From contig MEDY01000103.1 in NCBI GenBank assembly GCA_001724265.1, forward strand, positions 1 to 64,000: a stretch of DNA of 64,000 nucleotides, given 5' to 3'. The position numbers and the translations under genes were made by a program. Position 1 is the stretch's first letter. Each line of letters begins with the position of its first letter. Of the stretch, positions 32,801 through 38,299 are shown in pieces. Source of the stretch: Rhizaria sp. SCN 62-66. Taxonomy: Eukaryota > Rhizaria, unplaced. Under the pieces are notes generated by a model that worked only from the letters and a program-made list of their open reading frames with translations, was not told the DNA's origin and made no database searches.

Positions 32801-35800
32801 GCGGCCTCTGCAAGCTCAGCAGTGGCTTCAGCCTTCTTAGCGTTAGCGCCAGCCTCGTGGGCGTCAGCCTTGGCAGTCTCAGCCTCGGCCTCTGCGGCGC
32901 GCGCGCGCTCGACAGCAGCGTCGCGCTCCGTGGTGAGAGCTTTGATCTGCGCAAGCTGCGCAGTCACAATCTCGTCCGTGGAACCCTCAGCAACAGTCTG
33001 CAGCGAGGTCTCCAGCTCACGTGCGCGCGCTTCAGCAGCAGCAAGGTCGGTGTCGGCCTGAGCACGAGCGGCACGGAGGCGCTCAGCCTCGGCGTCCGCG
33101 GACTCAGCGCGCGCGGTGGCGTCGGCGGCAGAAGCAAGAGCGGCGTCCAACGCGGCCTTGGTCTCAGCAGCAGCAGCCCCAGCGGCGGCAGCACGCGCCA
33201 CAGCGGCGTTGAGAGCTTCCTCGTCGACGACGGTGACGATAGAGCTCGACGCGGATGCATGCACAGGAGCCGTGTTCTCATGCGACGAGTGCACGGCAGA
33301 CACAGCGCTGATCGGGGCAGCGAGTGCGGTAGCAGCGAGGTCGGCGCGAGCCTTCTCGAGTGCCGCCTCGGCCTCCGCAGCAGCAGCCACAGCGGCGTCC
33401 TTCTCAGCCTCGAAGCGCGCGTTCTCAGCGCCAGCTTCGTCACGCGCGCGCAGCGCCTCAGCAGCCTCAGCCTGGCTCTCTTCAGCACGCGCACGCGCGG
33501 CATCGCGCTCTGCGGCGACCTCCTTGAGCTGCGCGGCCTGCGCGGCAACGACGGCGTCGGTAGAGCCCTCTGTGGCGGCAGTCAGCGACTGTTCCAGCGC
33601 CGCCACCCGCGCAACTGCGGCCGCAGCGTCAGCGTCAGCACGGTCCTTGGCGGCGTTGGCGCGCTCGGCGTCGCTCAGAGCAGCCTCGGTGCGTGCAGCG
33701 GCCTCCGCCGCAGCGGCACGGGCCTCGGCTGCCTCCCTGCGTGCTTCCACAGCCTCGCTGCGTGCAGCGTCAGTCTCAGCAGCAGCGGCGGCGAGAGCGG
33801 CGCGCGCGGCCTCCTCAGAAGCAGCGCGGTCAGCGTCGCCCGCACCGGCAGCGGCGGCCGCGGTTTCAGTGGCGGCGGCGGCAGCAGCAGCGGCCTTAGC
33901 GTGCGCAACCTTCTCGGCGCTCAGCTCCTCGGCAAGCGCGGCCTCGCGATCCTCGGCAGCGGCCAGACTGGCAGCCGCAGCGTCGCGCTCCTCGCTCAGT
34001 GCCTTCAGCTGCGCGCGCTGCGCCTGCACCAGCTCGTCGGTGCTGCCCTCGGCGGCCGCAGCGAGGGACTCCTCCATCTCGCGCGCACGCGCCTGTGCCA
34101 GCGCGGCAGTCTCGTCAGCGCGCGCCTTGATCTCGAGCATGCGCTCACGGTCACTGGCAGCGGCAGCGAGCTGCGCCTCCATCGCAGCCGTCGTCAGACG
34201 CAGCGAAGACAGCTCGGCGGCGTGATCAGCAGCCTGTGTAGCCAGAGTAGACCGCAGCGACGCGATCTCCGCAGCAGCCGCGGCAGCCGCAGCGGCGTGC
34301 GCGGCGGCCGAGTCAGACACGGGCGCGGCGTCGGCAGGCTTCTTGGTGTTAAGCGCGGTGGTCACGGCGGCGATGGCCGCGGCCTCGACGGCATCGGCGC
34401 GCGCAATGACGGTGCCCGAGTCCTCCTTGCTCTCCTCGCTGTCCGCAGGCGGGCGCCACGAGGGCAGTTCGGAGGCGGTCTGGGCGACGCGCGCGTCAGA
34501 GGCGCGCTGCACCCAGTCAAGTGCGGCGGTGGCGCGCGACAGGCGCTGCGTAAGCGCTCGCACACGGGCCTCCGCGGCACGGTCCTGCTGGGCGGCGGTC
34601 GCAGCAGCTGCGGCGGCTGAAGCAGCAGCGGCGTCGGCTGCGGCCTTGGCGGCAGAGATCTCAGCCCTAGCGGCGGCAGCCTCATCCTGAGAAGTCTTCA
34701 TCGCGGCCTTGACGGCATCAATATCAGCCTTTGATGCCGCGGCATCAGCCTTGGCAGCATCAGCGTCGGCCTTGGCAGCGTCAGCAGCGGCCTTTGCAGC
34801 AGCAACCTCGGCCTTGGCAGCGGCAGCAGCTTCGGCACCGGAGGTGCCCGCAGCAGCAGCCTTCTCAGCATCGGCCTTGGCTTTCGCGGCCTCATCCTTC
34901 GCGGCAGCGGCCTCGGCCTTCGCAGCGGCGACCTGGGCCTCGCTGTCGCGCGCCTTGGCCTCGGCCGACTCGACCTGCGTCGCGGCGGCGGCCAGCGCGG
35001 CCTTAGCGCCCTGCAGCTCAGACTGCGCGGCATCGCGGGCGCGCTCGACCTCTGCGCGCGCCGAGTCGGTCGCGGCGCGGGCCGACTCGGCGGCGTCCTT
35101 GGCGGCTGACGCCGCGGCGAGGGCGTCCGACACGCGCGCCAAGTCGCTGCGCGCGGCAGCGGCCTGCGTCTCGAGCTCGGCCACGCGCGCGGACATGGCG
35201 TCAGCACGCGCGCGCTCGTCCATGCCGGCACTGGCAGCGGCAGCGGCGGCAGCAGTGGCGGCCTCCGCCTGAGCGCGCGCGACGGCGGCGGCAAGGGAGG
35301 CGTTCTCGCCCGCCAGACGGTCCTTGGCAGCAGCCAGGTCAACCTTCTCGGTGCCCAGTGCAGCACACTGCGCGGAGAGCATCGTCACCTGCTCCTGCAG
35401 AGCAGCCTCGCGCGCCGTCAACGCCGACACGCGCGCCTGGAGCTCGCTGTCGACAGAGTTGCCGCCGTAGCTAAGCCCGGCAGCGGGCGAGTGCGCGGGC
35501 GCGTGCGCGGGGGACGAAGGGGGGAAGGCCGAGGACGGCGCACGTGCAGAGTGCTGCGGCGAGCGCGGCGAGAACTGCGGCTGGTAGGGGTCCGCGTCGA
35601 AACTGGCGCCCGGGGAGGCTGGGGCGACAGGGTACGAGTCATAGGTCGGCGAGCGTGGCTTGCGGTGCGGCGACTGGGGCGCGGCGTTGAGCTCGCCGCG
35701 GTCGATCTGCTCCTGCAGCACGACGGAGCGCGCGCGCGGAGGTGGCGGCATCGACACGCCCGCGCGCTCGAGGCGCTGGCGCGTCTCTTCGTTGTACTTG

Positions 35801-36459
35801 TCAACCTGCGTCTGCAGGCGCGACACAAGTGAGCGCGACTCGGCGATCGCGCCGGCGGCGGCAAGCTCGCGCTGCGACAGCGAACCGTCGTTGGCAGCAG
35901 CGGCGGCGGCGGCAGCGGCCGCAGAGGTGCCGCGGGCGGAGAGAGGGCCGCCAAAGGAGGAGGTTGCGGAGCCGGCGACGGGCGCCACGGGCTCCTCTGA
36001 GTAGGCAACCGAGAGCACGAGTGCGGGCGGTGCGGGCGACGTGGCGGCGGCAGCCATCGCGGCGGCCACCTCGCGTTCGCTCTTGGACACTGGAGCGGGC
36101 TCGAGACGCAGCATGATGGGCGCCCCAGCCTTGCCAGCGGCAGCGAGGCGCGAGACCGGCACAGAGACGGAGGCGATCAAGATGCGGCTGTTTGTAATAG
36201 AAGAGCGGCCCTGAACGGCAAAGACGACCGTGGCCGAGGGCGTAGAAGCATTGAACTTCAACTTGGTCGAAAACTTAACGGAGATACGAGGAGGGCCACC
36301 GCCACCACGTGAAGGCACGGGGGGCTGCAGGGGCTTGCGCTCGGTCTCGGCCGCGACAACAGAGTCAAGCGCGGCCATAAGCGAGAGCGTGGACACTGAT
36401 GCCACATGGGGGAGGTCCTTGCATGCGACGATGCAGGACAGTCCGCTTAACGCGCTCAT
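17845..36459 (-). CDS. Giant repetitive coiled-coil protein (6,204 aa)
   Basis: One uninterrupted exon of 18.6 kb. The N-terminal region (about residues 58-150, beginning RISVKFSTKLKF and ending ALVLSVAY) is beta-rich and resembles an N-terminal C2 domain of the EEIG1/EHBP1 type; this is a tentative call. A Ser/Pro-rich linker follows. From about residue 450 to 5,970 the chain is Ala/Glu/Arg-rich coiled coil. Within it, about 22 copies of a core resembling EGSTDELVQAQ recur at about 230-residue spacing over most of the array. A hydrophobic segment (VVAAAVAGGVVVGAIGG, continuing ALLA then RRR) at about 2460-2481 looks like a single transmembrane helix. The last 200 residues are disordered and hold two MTPRGSV motifs. 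Overall it resembles golgin- or kinectin-like tethers or cytoskeletal scaffolds, but no specific homolog is recognised. The first 27 codons before MAALDSV are uncertain. Confidence 0.85.
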   Translation of the reverse strand: MSALSGLSCIVACKDLPHVASVSTLSLMAALDSVVAAETERKPLQPPVPSRGGGGPPRISVKFSTKLKFNASTPSATVVFAVQGRSSITNSRILIASVSVPVSRLAAAGKAGAPIMLRLEPAPVSKSEREVAAAMAAAATSPAPPALVLSVAYSEEPVAPVAGSATSSFGGPLSARGTSAAAAAAAAAANDGSLSQRELAAAGAIAESRSLVSRLQTQVDKYNEETRQRLERAGVSMPPPPRARSVVLQEQIDRGELNAAPQSPHRKPRSPTYDSYPVAPASPGASFDADPYQPQFSPRSPQHSARAPSSAFPPSSPAHAPAHSPAAGLSYGGNSVDSELQARVSALTAREAALQEQVTMLSAQCAALGTEKVDLAAAKDRLAGENASLAAAVARAQAEAATAAAAAAASAGMDERARADAMSARVAELETQAAAARSDLARVSDALAAASAAKDAAESARAATDSARAEVERARDAAQSELQGAKAALAAAATQVESAEAKARDSEAQVAAAKAEAAAAKDEAAKAKADAEKAAAAGTSGAEAAAAAKAEVAAAKAAADAAKADADAAKADAAASKADIDAVKAAMKTSQDEAAAARAEISAAKAAADAAAASAAAAAATAAQQDRAAEARVRALTQRLSRATAALDWVQRASDARVAQTASELPSWRPPADSEESKEDSGTVIARADAVEAAAIAAVTTALNTKKPADAAPVSDSAAAHAAAAAAAAAEIASLRSTLATQAADHAAELSSLRLTTAAMEAQLAAAASDRERMLEIKARADETAALAQARAREMEESLAAAAEGSTDELVQAQRAQLKALSEERDAAAASLAAAEDREAALAEELSAEKVAHAKAAAAAAAATETAAAAAGAGDADRAASEEAARAALAAAAAETDAARSEAVEARREAAEARAAAAEAAARTEAALSDAERANAAKDRADADAAAAVARVAALEQSLTAATEGSTDAVVAAQAAQLKEVAAERDAARARAEESQAEAAEALRARDEAGAENARFEAEKDAAVAAAAEAEAALEKARADLAATALAAPISAVSAVHSSHENTAPVHASASSSIVTVVDEEALNAAVARAAAAGAAAAETKAALDAALASAADATARAESADAEAERLRAARAQADTDLAAAEARARELETSLQTVAEGSTDEIVTAQLAQIKALTTERDAAVERARAAEAEAETAKADAHEAGANAKKAEATAELAEAAREEAAASSAAAAAAAMISRDELKSELAAATAQADSVAAEAAEAAAAAAAREQRITERAAADLAAATEEASQQASAAQAAAARAAADLEAARERSAELEAALAAAAEGSTDALVLAQKQQLAALTEERNAERERAAESTAAAEKAAAEADAARAEARKAAADAEDAQAASKQAQNDAAARIARADAENERLTGELAAARAATAAATAAAVSAGADATEVAAATAAAASSAAPASESHLPTTVSDSTAAVDEMDALVAKLASLRSAAAAAEAAAATKEAERASAESAREAAEAEAAALRERLAAETSARAGSAGESAATEVKAAAAVETTARAEASKEQAVADLGAATERVAALEASLQAVAQGSTDELVQAQRDQIASVTAERDLARQRATDAEAEREAALAAAADARASAAQADATHRIANINAGDETAALAAKLRRAEDERERLQAELQKALARPSSAAVATPAGVSIDDVSPAVVSDEHSADGVESAASAAVATLEEEDPTESLYRRIAELRRSAATAQSERDVVAADLAAAETSLANMKHSCAAAEEDAAEAHAKLDAERATVSESKTACADAEARAAAAAAACDLANEARAKADEAAAEAASRVAALEASLQTVSEGSTDELVQAQLAQLKSLTAERDAAVARAAAAAEKSEAARTAEAEANAAHKRSSVAASLAEQARDAAVADGAKAVQRAEAEVERLQGELNGTRARAALARGTASGAGDSDGFDDEENNDAAEAEKREATLRERVSTLSRALATAEATAAATQAALATAEKLREEARADATAAEEAATTARAASTAATVAAAGAEARAEEQISQAQRARAATQEEKARVAHATARLAELEASLAAVAEGSTDELVQAQQQQLKAVTEERDKAVARAEAAVAETDALLPQLGAARTEARQSAVAAELASEERANTEVTLSRERERATTRSSRLEAELTAAQQASAATAGWSAAAGEEELEELRDEVTAQRQALKTAKTALAEAAANATRAEEAASAADRARARAEEDADDLRTKLSAAQASVAETSVARADAEARAEAAEAAAARAATAQSTAEEDKTAAIARVATLETAITTVAEGSTDELVQAQLQQLAAVKEERDTARVRVAESEAEAAELRERNGDALAAQRRAETAAAVAEEARKAAAAEAEARESRALAECERLEAELAEARAAAAAVGAVASVASNKSAAAVALPDDAAAADEVPVDAISADAATAESATRAADGEKPAKEGVKPAVVAAAVAGGVVVGAIGGALLARRRGSKQDADSKESATTAAEDAVAAADEHAANDNADVAALRARAAAASKELAAANAALARSKAAAAVAESSRAAAESAREEAEEDADDLRTRLNTERGSRIDALQKLAAAEARADALSTASERAEAARAQAEADVTAARARVASLEASLAAVAAGTTDELVQAQQTQLAAVQEERDTAQSRAATAETEVTTARAEAAEAAVAVKAATAATTLANETRAAEAQEATERLEKAVAARAALQEELTAARESVAAASVSNAAAAGSISAEEATALKQELATARERLAAATQAHATAASEAATASSELAAAVRARDVNAADSAEARERLEAERAAHGALKAEAAGLRARDETATEEAARLTAAKTKAEDAATAAQARVAALEASLAAVAAGSTDELVQAQQEQLKAVIAERDAARADVTASEEAVATANETVATERATAAESTAKAQAVEAARAAEEDEHKSEAARARAEIEHLQSQLASALAATAAAAVVTTSDQNSEADAEALREKIASLRESMVTATAAAAASAADAAAAQAATDAAERASAAAELEASELREKLSAERNAAVELRTAAAEAEARAEASASERARLLAAKEQAELDAEAATARVAELEASLAAVAEGSTDELVQAQLAQIKAVSEERDAARKRVSELEPALEAATVSADEARVDANKHEAAAEAAVAASKAAAEDAAAAKGRTDSEIERLEGELAAARAAAASDAVASAMTAASGAAVSSNEVNELEAKVKALKEQRNALKVSVAESASALVLAEANSAAATRAKEVAETEATDAREKLCAAREEATAQRVIAAEAEVHIAAAAEEKERLIVAKAQAEADLTASRERVSELEASLNAVAEGSTDEIVQAQLAQIKALTEERDAARTRTSELQAEADTATAAADDARVAAARAEATVAAAVDAEKAAVEATTTIKERAAADIERLEAELSAARAMAASGAVANATAGASASSDEVAELEAKIKALKEQRATQNVAYAEAAAALVAAETEAENAHRARVTAEEQAATAEAKLLAERESTALQRAVTAEAEARAAAAVDEKDRLMSGKQLAEAEMYSARARVAELEADLNAVAEGSTDELVQAQLRQVRALTCERDGARERVAELQSEVDSANADADNARVAAARAEATAESRSEAEKAATEAAAAAKERYTAEIAHLESELATARGMVASGAAAGVAGGLGITAEEVEELENKIKALKEQRATLNAAAAEAAAAIVTAEATAEAAMRARAAAEEEATAANEKLVAEREAGAALRTAAAEAEVRATSATEEKERAVAAKAQAEEDAAAAIARVAALEASLAAVAEGSTNELVIAQQEQVKAVTEERDTARERVAELQTEVETVTVAADEARMAVARAESAAEASAEAEKAAVTALAENKERAAAEVERLETELAEVKAHAPADGAATGSTGSDEEIAELEAKVKSLKEQRNALKVAAAEAAAELAKSEAAVEAATRARTAAEEDAAETREKLTAEREAAAMLRSEAAEAEARATAATEDKDRMAGSNAQAEEDLTAARERVAELEASLQTVAEGSTDELVQAQLAQIKAVSAERDTARERVAALEQEVETSASAAGELRVTIARAEADVIAAKEAESVAVQQFTQTKEQATQDVARLEAELAEARADTAKAEAKADAPAGDDDEDAKEAVSAEKAAAITAAATAAATAARAEAEAALADAVRRRDAAETEASEARARAEELRTAATDAEAASAAAQVRCEALEEKAARATEAKQEAENTADAATERVRELEASLAAVAEGSTDELVQAQQQQIKAATEERDAALERVRARSDEVDELHAAAEELKITVARAEASAAAASEAEQTAHADATAAKERADSEIATLEQQLAAARAATTAATVANVTAVAAAHGEENNADAELRAKLSDALIAAAQAEAAREAADRARSRAEEDAATANIELTAEREAAAALRADAAERDARAEAAAAEHARLTAAKEQTEADYEAALVRLAELEASLNTVAEGSTDELVQAQLAQIKALTEERDTARERAAESAQQLEEANAAADEARVAVARSEAVVEAATEAEKTAVQDAANAKERADAEIKRLEEEVAAARSATAAATAAGAAVAAGGLAENDYSTVTIARLRERISERDAAAADAAADLATAQAATAAAVRARTAAEEEAAAANEKLESERAEAAELRTAAAEAAAAAEVAAQEKERLTAAKAQADEDVEGARTRVAELEASLAAVAEGSTDELVQAQLAQIKAVTEERDAARERVATAEQEAADAHTKADEAAVNVARAEAAAEAAAAAEKQATEDAESAKERAATEIARLEEELASARVAAAAATATAETATEAAAEAKADAEAAEAEVKADGDDEDEKPVAASAAVAAAERARAEAEAEVASLRERLAADREAHAETAVEVATLRARAETDAETRTHLTEAKERADADLAAAQERVTALEASLASIAEGSTDELVQAQQEQIRAVTEERDAARERVAALDAELASEREARAEAAANVAQAEASATAATEARTVAEAELAEAREQTEQRRSEEAASAASAAETADKIAELQTALGAARADAAAAEARQEAAETARTEAVDDATKLREQLEQEHTAATEARVAAAGAEAARESAAAEAERARADAERTSEELAAARERMAELEASLNSVAEGSTDELVQAQLAQIKAITEERDGARERIAEIEAEAAAAHTAADEARASAKQAELAAQVATEERDAATENAEREATTSAARVEALQEEILQLRTAAATASATEEPAMTMADPDDADGPAVHDGAEASVECAAPASAEGAKDGDAADEGATDAEKDDAKKDDAAEMTLEEARVALAAVERAREYAAEEAEVAQTALAAERAEAAERALAAVALEQEAAARAAEAERAEESARLAREELVATVQRARVLEDSLNSVAEGSTDELVQAQLVRIRALTEERDSSRDRVTELEEKVAACHAEADELRLAAARAEAEAEAARSRVEAENAEREAERKRVAERQQKLEDEIKENSKKEEATSDADSAAAVARAEAVAETAERARAAAEEDANETREKLEAERAAHAETKGLRAAGEAEAEVLRDERERLVEAKQRSDEAAEAAHARVCELEASLAAVAEGSTDELVQAQQQQLKAVTEERDKARERSSELEEQLTALHTTCDEERVARRKAEADASSAEDARAAAAEAQTAAETEQKRLEEENASLRASAAEAEARAAADVKKRTDEDSKGLSLRIPTDDSPAVLGGIVTEPYSVSRHAPPPPAAPVQITIRVDTATASCRDCPGLTAQLARTAADLSIANSDAARHTRAAAAAAEEAAALRERCDKAESALESMAAQSDDERLATVARELAAVREERDSTLKRAVAAEEAKDDAESSLISARAEAEAVAAEAAAAAAAQRAELAQRVADLEADVAATREALAQARSRVGPDGRMEESLTEESLAALLSPTMGSEGAAAAAAGRQTAAEEEKDMSEEAKAMAEDAKCDVATLCKRLAALRAELRIARRRITALEQALRNGPLALGLAHGTSIHPFFRTQRAGSIAGPQSPHVAPRVNEALKEAQDKILEAERKRLGKGARAQRPIGVSGFAIPLSPMVSARSRGSISGGTPLSSSLASASSSDIFSFPTAMLDGKGGGNMTPRGSVAMTPRGSVVMPNAPVVDASDPSRPRMPVPLLIRSSTLAGSNAGSTTASPMARPRESPMSPAAAALASPSVNRSGSIIVLPPTNAPGSPGMRSRRTDSITSALGVLNE
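19700..34090 (-). repeat. Array of about 22 diverged coding repeats (~690 bp unit)
   Basis: Copies of the core motif EGSTDELVQAQ are encoded near plus-strand positions 19750, 20330, 21095, 21700, 22370, 23060, 23720, 24400, 25080, 25775, 26465, 27170, 27855, 28550, 29545, 30230, 30940, 31715, 32475, 32985, 33560 and 34045. Spacing is about 660-700 bp from 21700 to 28550. It jumps to about 1,000 bp at the hydrophobic segment and becomes irregular (490-770 bp) toward the N-terminal end. This pattern suggests growth by tandem duplication, with the middle and C-terminal copies the youngest. Confidence 0.85.
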
Positions 36460-37030
36460 AAGCTGGAGCGGGGACTAGACTCGCTTCGCGAGGACTCAAA
36501 GAACACGGTTTCCTGGAGCCTAGAAAGACAGTTCAGCTACAAAAAGAGGAGTTGCTAAATAAACAGTGAACAATACGTTCAAATGTGAGGGGACAAAGCA
36601 ACGATAATGTTGTACATGGAGTAAACAAACAATCCGCAAACCTGATTCAGTCCTCCTTGGCATTGGAGGAGTACCTCTCATATACACGGGATTTTTGGCG
36701 CAATACAGGACGTTTCGCAGCATGCCACAGCTGCACATGGATGGCCGCAGTCCCGTGTGTTTAGAAATTCGAACGCAACCCCTGAGTTATTGATCAAGGC
36801 GTAGCACAACTCGCCTATTTTGCTTGCGGGATGAGAGGGGAGGGATGTTAAGAAGGAGGCAGCGCGACGCAAAGACAGCTTTGACACCGTATCGAAGACG
36901 AGTAGCTGTCTGAAACAAGAATCAAAGACAACACACCGCGAATGTTCCGCGCAAAATTGCTAAACATGTTAAGGATATGTCCCGAGCCTACACGTGACCA
37001 CGGTCCAAAACGACTTCGTTTTACTGGCTA

Positions 37031-37050
37031 GTGACCGTGGGCACGGTCAC
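37031..37050. repeat. 9-bp perfect palindrome with 2-nt centre
   Basis: GTGACCGTG and CACGGTCAC flank GG. A partial copy, GTGACCACGGTC, lies 37 bp upstream at 36994. Such a palindrome could be a dimeric transcription-factor site for either divergent promoter. Confidence 0.5.
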
Positions 37051-37142
37051 TCCTCTGACAGATATTGGTTTTGTTCTCTTTGCTTCGTAGAACGCGCCGA
37101 CAACTACATAGGTCTGTAAATAAGCTGTACTATCGTTTTTTT

Positions 37143-37166
37143 GCACGTTACCTATTTGTAACGTGC
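37143..37166. repeat. 9-bp-stem hairpin
   Basis: GCACGTTAC and GTAACGTGC are perfect complements around a 6-nt loop (CTATTT). The function is unknown; it could be a protein-binding palindrome or part of a structured transcript. Confidence 0.5.
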
Positions 37167-38299
37167 ATATATTACATGTGCAACTCGGTGTAACCCATAT
37201 GTGGTCAGGCAGTTCAATCAAGTGGGAGGCGCCACTCCCAGAAATGCGCACTTCGACCCGTCTAGACAACGCAACCAATGTCAACATGTCCCGTCGTTAA
37301 TCAGATAGCACATGATGTGTAAAATTAACGCGTGTGACATGTTCTATCCGCTAGTGCTTCTTGCTGTGACGGCATAGACGTTCTTCGGACTCAGTCGTAG
37401 CGAGGACAACCGTTACACATTCATGATCACGCATCTGAGACGCTGCTCTAACGATCGTGATGTGAAGATTCCAAAAACGCGTGTGTCGGCACACGTTGAT
37501 GTCAAAATAAGATTAACGTGATAGATCAGCTTGGATACCTGCAATGCATCGTGCTAGCCTGCAGAAGAAGCAGGGACAAATGGCAAACATCATCAAAGCA
37601 TGGACAAACTACGGTTGCAATTGTCCTTAACAATCTTTGGTGCATGTTTACTATATGTATCATGTAGATATATTCAACACCTAATGTATATTTCTGTAAT
37701 GCAACTCCGCTCAAATATGATGCATGTATCTATGACGATATACTCAGAATGTTTCTTTATTTTCATGTTTTATCTTGGTATATGGCTGCGTGGTGAAATA
37801 AAATTATGGAGATCGAAAATAGTAGTGTACATGAAACAACATATCTCAATTTCAACGTGCATCAATTTGAATAAAGCTCAGATCTACCTTGAAGAAGCAG
37901 TATTTCGACTTGTGCATCGGAGAGTGCAGCCGCCTGAAGACGAAAAGTGAGCAACGCTCGCGAAGTGGACTGACATACACACATCCGTGTGATTCAAATG
38001 TGAATGTGGTCATGGTGATTTGTCTTGAAAATTCGTTGTGTCCTTGTAATTACATTTCATTACGACTTTATTTGAAGGTCTCTGTTCTGTTTTTTCTCGC
38101 GGCTGATCGGCGAGTGCAAACTTGCTCCGTTCGACCCTTGCTCACGAGCTCCCCCCTACTCCGTCGTTCAACAATATCCTGCAGAAGCGCTTTTTTTAGT
38201 ATATCTTTGTCTTTTCTTGGGCTCGTACCCCCTTGAGTCGCCCTCCAACCCGTCTCCGGCCGCGTTGCAAGGGCCCCGCACACCCCGCGCCGTAGCGCC

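Larger units (their letters stand above)
36460..38299. other. Divergent intergenic region rich in inverted repeats
   Basis: A 1.84-kb region between the two largest genes, which diverge from it. It contains no convincing protein. The part at 36650-37250 is near neutral GC and holds several perfect inverted repeats: AGACAGCT/AGCTGTCT at 36873-36911, a 9-bp palindrome at 37031-37050, a 9-bp-stem hairpin at 37143-37166, and a 6-bp-stem hairpin at 37223-37240. The rest is AT-rich. It presumably carries both promoters and may hold a structured RNA. Confidence 0.5.

Noticed and set aside
38115-38130. A tRNA B-box-like GTTCGACCC sequence
   Set aside because: No A box at the right distance and no cloverleaf could be drawn; it lies just upstream of the G-alpha-like gene. 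I found no other convincing tRNA.
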